NCBI GenBank assembly: GCA_003513895.1
Contig: DOSU01000119.1
Coordinates: forward strand, 3,279 to 8,526
Length of the DNA: 5,248 nt
Source: Rikenellaceae bacterium
GTDB lineage: Bacteria > Bacteroidota > Bacteroidia > Bacteroidales > UBA932
Direction of reading: 5' to 3'
Program-made: the position numbers and the translations under genes
Shown: positions 1-5,248 of the stretch, piece after piece
Layout of the letters: each line of letters starts with the position of its first letter
Numbering within the stretch: position 1 is the first letter of the stretch
The notes under the pieces: generated by a model
What the model was told of the DNA's origin: nothing
What the model saw: only the letters and a program-made list of their open reading frames with translations
The model's database searches: none

Positions 1-693
1 GATGTACTTTTCCCGGATAAATATAACCAGGTTGAATGTTTACAGCTTATGGCAGAAACTTGTGTTTTATTAAAAGAAAATGACAAAGCTCGTAAGTATT
101 ACCTTCAAGCCAAAAAACTAAAGAAGAGTATTAGCGAACAATCTGATAATCAAAACAGTGAAAAACATTATGAAGATGTTGATTCGTTCTCGGCAGAGCA
201 ATTGCGGATTTTGGCAAAAACCCCAAAAGAAAATCTAAAATACATCGAAACTTACTCTAATATTCTTAGGGCTGCATCGAAAAGCGAACTTACGGCTCAA
301 GACTATTTGGATTTGGCAAATTGTCAAATTCAACTTAATAACCTTAATTTTGCACAGATACTAATTGAGGAATCTCGATTAATTAATTCTGAATTGCCAT
401 TTGCATCTAACCTGGAATCATTGATGGCACTCAAAGAAAAAGACAATGAGAAAGCGCTTATTAAAGCAGTTGAAGCGTTCATAAAAGAACCCGGAAATTC
501 GAGTTATCAAAATAATGTGGAACAAATTTCAAAATTAATGCTGCTGACACCTGTTCAGGGGATTAAAAAAGTGGGATTGAATTGGCTTGAAAGCGGAAAA
601 ATAAAAGATGGGTTGTTTGCGTTGATGTTGTATTTAAAATTTGAGCCTGATGACACAGAAATTGGCGCATTAATTGCGAAGTATCTAAACTAG
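1..693 (+). CDS. TPR-like repeat protein, 5'-truncated (C-terminal 230 residues)
   Basis: The reading frame is open from the first base of the window to a TAG at 691-693, so this is the 3' part of a longer gene. The first in-frame ATG (49) has no Shine-Dalgarno sequence before it and sits inside a helix-rich stretch, so it is probably an internal methionine. The visible part is almost all predicted alpha-helix in antiparallel pairs of TPR character, for example the pair around LLKENDKARKYYLQAKKL (window residues about 24-41) and another around DLANCQIQLNNLNFAQILIE (about 104-123). A polar Lys/Ser/Gln/Asn-rich linker separates these repeat blocks at about residues 42-60. No signal peptide, membrane segment or catalytic motif is visible in this part. 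The next gene ends in a similar TPR region, so the missing N-terminus could hold a glycosyltransferase domain; that is inference from context. The role may be protein binding, for instance to an acceptor or partner enzyme. Confidence 0.8.
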   Translation, partial: DVLFPDKYNQVECLQLMAETCVLLKENDKARKYYLQAKKLKKSISEQSDNQNSEKHYEDVDSFSAEQLRILAKTPKENLKYIETYSNILRAASKSELTAQDYLDLANCQIQLNNLNFAQILIEESRLINSELPFASNLESLMALKEKDNEKALIKAVEAFIKEPGNSSYQNNVEQISKLMLLTPVQGIKKVGLNWLESGKIKDGLFALMLYLKFEPDDTEIGALIAKYLN

Positions 694-720
694 TTACAAT
701 TTACTCAATTTGGGGAGCAT

Positions 721-724
721 GGAG
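721..724 (+). promoter_or_regulatory. Shine-Dalgarno site deciding the start of the glycosyltransferase gene
   Basis: GGAG lies six bases before the ATG at 731, a normal spacing. Two upstream in-frame alternatives are weaker. The ATG at 719 has GGGGAG (712-717) only one base before it, too close to work well. The TTG at 710 has no purine-rich site before it. The start is therefore placed at 731, which removes seven residues from the longest possible protein. Confidence 0.6.
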
Positions 725-730
725 ATATTA

Positions 731-3076
731 ATGAAATCGAAACCGCAAACTGTTGCTAACGTAAATCCAGGTCCAATGCAAAAATATCATAACATTCATG
801 CCGGTAAAAGGTGTGTCATCATTGGTAATGGTCCAAGTTTGAACAAAATGGATTTATCATTTTTGAAAAACGAGTACACTTTTGCAACAAATAGAATTTA
901 TCTTGGCTTTGAAAAATTTGATTTTATTCCCAGTTATTATGTGTGTGTTAATCCTTTAGTGATCTCACAAAGCATCAATGAGATCATGGCAATTCCAAGC
1001 CCTAAATTTCTAAGTAAAAGCGGAGAAAAGTTTTTTAAACCAAATTCAAAGCTCCATTTTCTCGATTCACTAAACCAGTGGGTTTTTTCTGAAGACCCTA
1101 ACAAAGGAATTTTTGAGGGATGGACGGTTACATACGTTTGTATGCAATTGGCTTATTACCTTGGTTTTTCAGAAATTTACCTGATTGGGGTAGACCATAA
1201 TTACACTGCTGAGGGAAAACCCAATCAAGAAGTTGTAGCAAATGGAGAAGACCCAAATCATTTTTCACCTGAATACTTCAACACAGGTACTCATTGGCAT
1301 TTGCCTGATCTTGATCGATCAGAACAAGGATACCATCTTGCTAATTTATTCCTGAATAATCACGAAAGAAGAATCTACGATGCAACTCTGGATGGGAAAT
1401 TACCTGAATTTCCTAAAGTGGATTATCGAGAAGTTTTCCTGGATCCAACAAAGAAAGAAGTCCCTCCAACTGTTATCAGCGCAGGTTTACCTGATGAGAC
1501 TGTGATTGATAATTCAGATGATCGTAATTATAAAATATCAGCCATTATTTCAACTTATAGAGGTGAGAGGTTCATAAAGGGATGTTTGGAAGACCTTGAA
1601 TCACAGACAATTGCCAAAGAGATTGAAATCATCGTTATTGATAGTGCCTCTGAACAAAATGAAAAAAGCATCGTGACTGAATTTCAATCACGGTTCGATA
1701 ATATTGTTTATATCAGAACCGAAAAGAAAGAAACTATTTATGCAGCCTGGAATCGTGGAATAAAACACGCGCGCGGTAAATATATAACAAATGCAAATGT
1801 GGATGATCGACATTTTCCATCCGCTTTAGAAAAGTTGTCAAAAATACTAGACGAAAAAGAACATATTTCACTTGTATATAACGATGTAATTATTACAACT
1901 CAAGAAAATGCTAACTTGGAAACAGCTCCTATTTCTGGGTATTTCTTATTTAGTGATTTCAATCGTGAACGGATGTATAAAAATTGTTTCATTGGACCGC
2001 AACCTCTTTGGCGAAAAGAACTTCATGCCAAATATGGTTACTTCGATCCTTTTTACACTTCAGCCGGTGATTATGAATATTGGCTAAGAATTGCCAAATC
2101 AGAAGAGTTTTACCATTTACCTGAAACACTTGGGCTGTATCTTAATTCTCCTGGATCTGCAGAACATAGAAACCAACTTGTTTCAGGCATGGAACAATAC
2201 CACGCAGTTAAAAAACATTTGCCCGAAGGGTATAGGTCAGTTGAAGAATTACGAGCTTCATTGGAAAAAAACATTACCCTTACCGATAAAATGAGCGAGT
2301 ATATTTTTCAAATAGGTGATCATTTTAAAAAAGGAAATTACTCAACGGTCCTTGATACATTACAACGCGCTCTAAATGAATTTCCAAATCATCCTGTTTT
2401 TATGAATATTAAAGGGATGTTATTTATGCGTTCAGAACGTTATGAAGAGGCAAGGAGAGAATTTGCATCGGCTCATGCGATATCCGCTTCGTATTTACCG
2501 GCTATTCATAATCATGCGATTGTATTAAATCATCTTGGCAGATCAAGTGAAGCCATATATTTAATGGAGGCAATCCTAAAATCTGTTCCAAATTATTTAC
2601 CTGCTGGAAGAAGTATCATAAAGCTATTTTTCAAAACAAAACAAGATAAAAAAGCGATTGATTATGCAAAGAAATTGCTTGAAATCGCGCCTTATGATTA
2701 TGAACTTAAGTGTTTATTGGCTGATTATTATGGCTCAAAAAATGAGTTTTATTCGGCGACACATCTATATAGTTCATTATTAGCAGGGATTCCTGATTTC
2801 TTGGATGTTCAAGAGATTATTCACAATAATGATTGGTTTCCAAACGATTCCGTGAAAACAACCGAATTGACACTGTCAGAAAAATTTAACAGCATCGTGA
2901 ATTCAGAAAATGTTGTCATATTCTTGAAGGAACATGAAAAATGGTTGAATGAAGATTTAAGACAATTTGTCATATCGAAAGTCTTGGAAGCAAAGACTCT
3001 CAATTTACCTGAAGTAGTTACAGCCTTATCGAACCTGCAAGAATATATCGAGCATCATATTGCGCTTCAGAAGTAA
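731..3076 (+). CDS. DUF115/MptE-like plus GT2 glycosyltransferase with C-terminal TPR region
   Basis: This 781-residue protein has three parts, numbered from the ATG at 731. Residues about 20-235 form a Rossmann-like domain with CVIIGNGPSL (28-37) and EIYLIGVDHNY (148-158), the pattern of the DUF115/MptE-like family, which includes Maf flagellin-glycosylation proteins; it also resembles GT42 sialyltransferases. Residues about 268-473 are a family 2 (GT-A) glycosyltransferase: AIISTYRGERFI at the nucleotide-binding start (271-282), AAWNRGIKHARGKYI (338-352), NVDD at 356-359 as the DXD-like metal site, and GDYEYW (446-451) with Asp447 as the likely catalytic base. Residues about 520-693 are three to four TPR-like units, including a clear one near KGMLFMRSERYEEARREFASA. 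There is no signal peptide or membrane segment, so it should be cytoplasmic. It follows the upstream TPR-like gene by 37 bases with no visible terminator, so co-transcription is likely. With a flagellin nearby, flagellin glycosylation is the favoured role. The donor sugar cannot be read from sequence, and cell-surface glycan synthesis is an alternative. Confidence 0.85.
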   Translation: MKSKPQTVANVNPGPMQKYHNIHAGKRCVIIGNGPSLNKMDLSFLKNEYTFATNRIYLGFEKFDFIPSYYVCVNPLVISQSINEIMAIPSPKFLSKSGEKFFKPNSKLHFLDSLNQWVFSEDPNKGIFEGWTVTYVCMQLAYYLGFSEIYLIGVDHNYTAEGKPNQEVVANGEDPNHFSPEYFNTGTHWHLPDLDRSEQGYHLANLFLNNHERRIYDATLDGKLPEFPKVDYREVFLDPTKKEVPPTVISAGLPDETVIDNSDDRNYKISAIISTYRGERFIKGCLEDLESQTIAKEIEIIVIDSASEQNEKSIVTEFQSRFDNIVYIRTEKKETIYAAWNRGIKHARGKYITNANVDDRHFPSALEKLSKILDEKEHISLVYNDVIITTQENANLETAPISGYFLFSDFNRERMYKNCFIGPQPLWRKELHAKYGYFDPFYTSAGDYEYWLRIAKSEEFYHLPETLGLYLNSPGSAEHRNQLVSGMEQYHAVKKHLPEGYRSVEELRASLEKNITLTDKMSEYIFQIGDHFKKGNYSTVLDTLQRALNEFPNHPVFMNIKGMLFMRSERYEEARREFASAHAISASYLPAIHNHAIVLNHLGRSSEAIYLMEAILKSVPNYLPAGRSIIKLFFKTKQDKKAIDYAKKLLEIAPYDYELKCLLADYYGSKNEFYSATHLYSSLLAGIPDFLDVQEIIHNNDWFPNDSVKTTELTLSEKFNSIVNSENVVIFLKEHEKWLNEDLRQFVISKVLEAKTLNLPEVVTALSNLQEYIEHHIALQK

Positions 3077-3082
3077 TTCAAT

Positions 3083-3096
3083 ATATTAATTAATAT
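3083..3096. repeat. 14-bp AT-only perfect palindrome
   Basis: ATATTAATTAATAT is self-complementary over 14 bases, just after the glycosyltransferase stop codon. It contains no G or C, so it would form only a weak hairpin, and it could be chance in such AT-rich intergenic DNA. It lies upstream of the strong terminator hairpin. Confidence 0.4.
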
Positions 3097-3117
3097 CTAT
3101 TTTTAGAATATTAATGC

Positions 3118-3154
3118 AAAGAGACTTATAAGGTATGTGTATAAGTCTCTTTTT
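3118..3154 (+). terminator. Rho-independent terminator between convergent genes
   Basis: A perfect 13-bp stem is formed by 3118-3130 (AAAGAGACTTATA) and 3140-3152 (TATAAGTCTCTTT) around a nine-base loop (3131-3139). On the plus strand the transcript ends in a run of five U (3150-3154), so it fits termination of the upstream TPR and glycosyltransferase genes. On the minus strand only three U follow (complement of 3118-3120), then GC, so it may stop the converging methyltransferase transcript less efficiently. It lies between the stops of the two convergent genes. Confidence 0.85.
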
Positions 3155-3183
3155 GTTCAACAGATAAGTATAAAAAATACTTA

Positions 3184-4044
3184 TTACATCTTACTTTGAT
3201 GTGATTTAATTGCATAGACGTCGCAGAGATGCCCAAACATTTGGTGTTTTTGATGGTTGATTGAAAAAACTTCGAAACCGTGATCCGCAAGTTTTTTCAA
3301 TATATCTCGATATTTTTCACCATGCACTTCCATGAGAATTACATCAATGGCATTCCAAATTTTTAAATCAAATTTATCAAAAATTGCATATTCTGAGCCT
3401 TCACAATCTATCTTCATAACCAATTTGCAGTTTTGCTGGTTCTGGTAAGTAATAATTTCATCCATAATTGGTTTTGCATTTACAAGTTCAATATTCACTG
3501 AGCTTGGGGGATTTCCATGTGTGGTAATTTTTCGAGGATCCGTAAACAACACAGAAGAAATCGTATGGTGATCTTTAAAATACAATATGGAAGAGGTTTG
3601 GTTTCTGTCTGAAATGCCAATATTTCTAAAATCAACTTTTTCTTTAAACAACGGATTCAATTGAACCGATTCCAGAGCTTGTTCAAACGTTGGTTTTACG
3701 GGTTCAAACGCAAAAACCTTTTTCACAAAATTATTCTTAGCAAACCATAATGCAGAATAACCAACATTGGCGCCGATATCAACAACTATGGTAGGAGCTG
3801 TTAATAAAAGATCATAAACTTTCTGGATATAAATATTACTTATCAAATACATATCAATTACTGATTTTATTAGTAAATCCACCCCTTCAACATTTACAAC
3901 CAAACCAATTGTTTGGCCGTTTAAAAGGGAGACAAATTCCTTGATTTTAACCACATCTTTATAAGGGGGTTCCAATAATCTTTTGCGAATTTCAATAAAG
4001 ACATCGGTATCTGATTTAGTTTCCAAGTTTCCTGATGGGATCAT
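3184..4044 (-). CDS. FkbM family SAM-dependent methyltransferase
   Basis: The 286-residue protein has the diagnostic FkbM-family pattern. A SAM-binding motif I, VVDIGANVGYSALWF, lies at residues 87-101. The acidic end of the next strand, FAFEP (111-115), should contact the SAM ribose. The family signature KIDCEGSEYAIF is at 211-222, and LMEVHGEKY at 237-245 is another typical family segment. Residues 1-80 form a less conserved N-terminal extension. No membrane segment or signal peptide is seen, so it should act in the cytoplasm. FkbM-type enzymes commonly O-methylate hydroxyls of sugars or polyketides. Here, between a glycosyltransferase and a flagellin, methylation of the flagellin glycan is the simplest proposal, but it is inference. 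The start is supported by AGGAG (complement of 4049-4053) four bases before the ATG. The gene converges on the glycosyltransferase and diverges from the flagellin. Confidence 0.9.
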   Translation of the reverse strand: MIPSGNLETKSDTDVFIEIRKRLLEPPYKDVVKIKEFVSLLNGQTIGLVVNVEGVDLLIKSVIDMYLISNIYIQKVYDLLLTAPTIVVDIGANVGYSALWFAKNNFVKKVFAFEPVKPTFEQALESVQLNPLFKEKVDFRNIGISDRNQTSSILYFKDHHTISSVLFTDPRKITTHGNPPSSVNIELVNAKPIMDEIITYQNQQNCKLVMKIDCEGSEYAIFDKFDLKIWNAIDVILMEVHGEKYRDILKKLADHGFEVFSINHQKHQMFGHLCDVYAIKSHQSKM

Positions 4045-4063
4045 AATTCTCCTAAAATGATAT

Positions 4064-4093
4064 ATTATTTTTAAACCCCAAAAAGTAAGTCAA
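4064..4093 (-). promoter_or_regulatory. Candidate housekeeping promoter of the methyltransferase gene
   Basis: On the minus strand, TTGACT (complement of 4088-4093) and AATAAT (complement of 4064-4069) each match the sigma-70-type consensus at five of six positions, with an 18-base spacer. Transcription would start near 4057 and leave a leader of only about 13 bases, just enough for the AGGAG site. A perfect TATAAT (complement of 4098-4103) slightly upstream is an alternative -10, but no good -35 was seen at the right distance from it. In DNA this AT-rich, chance matches are likely. Confidence 0.45.
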
Positions 4094-4130
4094 TAAAATT
4101 ATATCCGAGATTATTTTTATAGAGTGAAAT

Positions 4131-4168
4131 TTCTTAAATAGAAGGCGAAACTAAGTCAAATTTAAGAA
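4131..4168. repeat. 9-bp perfect inverted repeat between the divergent promoters
   Basis: TTCTTAAAT (4131-4139) and ATTTAAGAA (4160-4168) are exact reverse complements separated by 20 bases. The centre is roughly 78 bases before the predicted flagellin transcription start. The centre-to-centre distance of the arms is 29 bases, close to three helical turns, so a dimeric regulator could bind both from one face. The arms are AT-rich, which raises the odds of coincidence. Confidence 0.35.
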
Positions 4169-4193
4169 TATATTAAACATTAAGATATAAGGC

Positions 4194-4220
4194 TAAAGTT
4201 TCTGGTACTTCTTCCGTTAA
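4194..4220 (+). promoter_or_regulatory. Sigma-28 (FliA-type) flagellin promoter
   Basis: TAAAGTTT (4194-4201) is an exact match to the sigma-28 -35 element. After exactly 11 bases comes TCCGTTAA (4213-4220), which matches the -10 consensus GCCGATAA at six of eight positions. Late flagellar genes, flagellin above all, are known to use this sigma factor once the hook-basal body is complete. Transcription should begin near 4227, giving a leader of about 167 bases before the flagellin ATG. The orientation, the gene downstream and the exact spacing together make this a strong call. Confidence 0.88.
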
Positions 4221-4308
4221 TGACTGTAGAAAGATACATTCAAATGGAGTGTGCTTATCGAAGAAAAAAAAGTTTTACCCCCTAGCAATAAGAGTATCGG
4301 ACAACAAG

Positions 4309-4340
4309 AGCTGAACCCCGGTACTTGAAAAAAACAGCTC
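4309..4340 (+). promoter_or_regulatory. Leader hairpin GAGCTG/CAGCTC with 20-base loop
   Basis: GAGCTG (4309-4314) and CAGCTC (4335-4340) are perfect reverse complements. The 20-base loop includes CCCC (4317-4320) and a run of seven A (4328-4334). The loop CCCC could pair with GGGG at 4349-4352 in the next hairpin, so the two structures might compete. Function is unknown. Confidence 0.5.
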
Positions 4341-4347
4341 ACCCAAA

Positions 4348-4363
4348 TGGGGAAGGATCCCCA
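4348..4363 (+). promoter_or_regulatory. Upstream CsrA-like hairpin in the flagellin leader
   Basis: TGGGGA (4348-4353) pairs perfectly with TCCCCA (4358-4363) around the four-base loop AGGA. With the closing A this gives AAGGA, which fits the CsrA core ANGGA presented in a hairpin loop. It lies 28 bases (GGA to GGA) before the second such site, a distance at which one CsrA dimer can bridge two sites. Confidence 0.6.
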
Positions 4364-4374
4364 AACAGATTTAC

Positions 4375-4392
4375 TCAAACATGGAGGTTTGA
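4375..4392 (+). promoter_or_regulatory. CsrA-like hairpin presenting the flagellin Shine-Dalgarno sequence
   Basis: TCAAAC (4375-4380) pairs perfectly with GTTTGA (4387-4392) around the loop ATGGAG. The loop carries ATGGA, an exact ANGGA core, and the Shine-Dalgarno sequence GGAGG (4383-4387) runs from this loop into the stem, six bases before the ATG at 4394. A protein bound to the loop would block ribosome entry directly. In Bacillus subtilis, CsrA is known to repress the flagellin gene hag through a site overlapping its Shine-Dalgarno sequence, relieved by FliW. Use of the same switch here is inferred from architecture. Confidence 0.65.
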
Positions 4393-4393
4393 A

Positions 4394-5248
4394 ATGGCTG
4401 ATAATGATGTAACTAGAATTGCTGGCAATATTGGCGCTATGAATGCGCTGTACGCGTTGACTAACATCAACAAACAACTTTCCATTCACCAGACTCGTCT
4501 GGCGACTGGTAAAAGAATCAACAGCGCAGCAGATGATCCCGCTGGGTTGGCGATTTCCACAAAAATGATGTCTCGCAGCGAAGGTTTGAAAGTTGCTCTT
4601 TCAAACATTGGTGATGCCAAAAACCTTTTGGCTGTTGCTGAATCAGGTTTAGGTCGTTTGACCGACATCTTGAATTCAATGCGTATGATCACTGAAAATG
4701 CTGCAAATGACACCAATGGCACCGAAGAACGTGCAATCGTTAAAGAACAGTTGTTGTCTTATGCAAACCAAATTAACGACATTGTTGCTCAAACCAAATG
4801 GAGCGACAAGAAACTCATCGGCGGCAACTACAATGATTTAGCGAATGCTTTGACTTTCCAAACTGGTGCTGACTATGGCGAAACCACAAAATTATATGGT
4901 TTAGCTGATATGCAAGCCTCAGCCTTGGGTCTCTTGAACGATGCTGTTGCAGCCACTTCAGCGACAATAGCACAGAGTAGCATCGGAACCGTTTACACTG
5001 CAAGTGTTGTTACTGCAACCGGAACCGAAGCCTCAACTGGCACCTCCTATACAGTTACAACCACAGTTTCTGGAAATTCAACCGATGGATACACCTATTC
5101 ATCCCAACTCTCTCTTGCAGGTTCAGCAGTTGGAAGTGCAGTCACAGGCACGTATTCTGCTTCAGTTGGCGCGACCATCAACTTTGGTAATGGTATCTCT
5201 GTTGCACTTGCTTCTGGCCAGGTTGGTACTGATCCCGTAGATGCAAGC
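4394..5248 (+). CDS. fliC: Flagellin, 3'-truncated (N-terminal 285 residues)
   Basis: This is the filament subunit exported by the flagellar type III system and polymerised beyond the hook. The frame stays open to the last base, so the C-terminal D1/D0 helices lie outside the window. The N-terminal D0/D1 domain (about 1-180) is clear: LATGKRINSAADDPAGLAIS at 36-55 is the flagellin signature, followed by the long amphipathic helices and the turn TKWSDKKLIGG at 134-144, equivalent to the usual T-FNGKKLLDG. From about residue 186 the sequence becomes rich in Thr, Ser, Ala and Gly, as in a variable surface D2/D3 domain, the usual site of O-glycosylation. No cleaved signal peptide is present, as expected. 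The start is set by GGAGG (4383-4387) six bases before the ATG. Expression is probably sigma-28 dependent and CsrA-controlled. The gene looks richer in GC and in C-ending codons (AAC, ACC, ATC) than its neighbours, which fits high expression. It may be one of several flagellin copies. Confidence 0.96.
   Translation, partial: MADNDVTRIAGNIGAMNALYALTNINKQLSIHQTRLATGKRINSAADDPAGLAISTKMMSRSEGLKVALSNIGDAKNLLAVAESGLGRLTDILNSMRMITENAANDTNGTEERAIVKEQLLSYANQINDIVAQTKWSDKKLIGGNYNDLANALTFQTGADYGETTKLYGLADMQASALGLLNDAVAATSATIAQSSIGTVYTASVVTATGTEASTGTSYTVTTTVSGNSTDGYTYSSQLSLAGSAVGSAVTGTYSASVGATINFGNGISVALASGQVGTDPVDAS

Larger units (their letters stand above)
4045..4393. other. 349-bp divergent control region between methyltransferase and flagellin
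   Basis: No gene is supported here. The left half (about 4054-4193) is very AT-rich and holds the candidate methyltransferase promoters on the minus strand and a 9-bp inverted repeat. The right half holds the sigma-28 promoter, then a leader of about 167 bases containing runs of A (4265-4272 and 4328-4334), several C runs (4279-4283, 4317-4320, 4342-4344) and three hairpins, two of them with CsrA-like loops. Individual elements have their own entries. Confidence 0.8.

Noticed and set aside
710..730. TTG at 710 or ATG at 719 as the glycosyltransferase start
   Set aside because: TTG has no ribosome site and the ATG at 719 has its purine run one base away; the ATG at 731 has GGAG at six bases.
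2091..2294. 67-codon forward frame inside the glycosyltransferase gene
   Set aside because: It overlaps the conserved GT2 to TPR part in another frame and has no supporting homology or ribosome site.
2821..3003. 60-codon reverse frame inside the glycosyltransferase gene
   Set aside because: It is antisense to the C-terminal coding region and its translation looks like no known protein.
4097..4120. Sigma-28-like -10 (TCGGATAT) on the minus strand before the methyltransferase
   Set aside because: The -10 matches at six of eight bases, but no TAAA-type -35 occurs at the required distance.
4244..4285. 13-codon upstream open frame in the flagellin leader
   Set aside because: It starts at an ATG after the predicted transcript start but has no convincing Shine-Dalgarno sequence, and nothing in its peptide suggests attenuation.
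4227..4393. Cyclic di-GMP or other known riboswitch in the flagellin leader
   Set aside because: The conserved GEMM motifs and other consensus cores I know are absent; the hairpins fit protein-binding sites better.
4217..5003. Reverse-strand open frames at 4217-4489, 4486-4722 and 4815-5003
   Set aside because: They lie antisense to the flagellin and its leader, their translations show no family resemblance, and the forward frame is an unmistakable flagellin.
5004..5240. Forward open frame at 5004-5240
   Set aside because: It is an out-of-frame reading of the flagellin variable domain, giving a Gln/Pro/Leu-rich sequence without meaning; the flagellin frame is open throughout.

Overview
The window is 5.2 kb of low-GC bacterial DNA carrying a flagellin gene and its probable glycan-modification neighbourhood. 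The flagellin, the bacterial-type promoters and the Shine-Dalgarno sites show a flagellated bacterium. I cannot place the phylum from sequence alone. The flagellin N-terminus (MADNDVTRIAGNIGAMNALY) is unlike the short MxINxN start of proteobacterial and Bacillus flagellins, which hints at a less-studied lineage. No rRNA, tRNA, CRISPR array, insertion sequence or phage gene is visible.

Layout. (1) 1-693, plus strand: the 3' end of a TPR-like gene that begins before the window. (2) 731-3076, plus strand: a 781-residue fusion of a DUF115/MptE-like (Maf- or GT42-like) Rossmann domain, a family 2 glycosyltransferase domain and a C-terminal TPR region. It lies 37 bases after gene 1 and is probably in the same operon. 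(3) 3118-3154: a 13-bp perfect hairpin terminator between convergent genes. (4) 3184-4044, minus strand: an FkbM-family SAM-dependent methyltransferase. (5) 4045-4393: a 349-bp divergent control region. (6) 4394-5248, plus strand: a flagellin whose 3' end lies past the window edge.

The control region is the most informative part. It holds a very good sigma-28 (FliA-type) promoter, TAAAGTTT-N11-TCCGTTAA, about 170 bases before the flagellin start. The long leader ends in two perfect 6-bp hairpins, each with an ANGGA motif at its loop; the second loop contains the Shine-Dalgarno sequence. This is the architecture expected of a CsrA-repressed flagellin leader, as known for hag of Bacillus subtilis. 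A 9-bp perfect inverted repeat lies between the divergent promoters.

Inferred joint role: the two-domain glycosyltransferase builds or transfers a sugar, the FkbM enzyme O-methylates it, and the Ser/Thr-rich flagellin variable domain is the likely acceptor. Sequence and context support this, but nothing in the window proves it; surface polysaccharide is an alternative acceptor.
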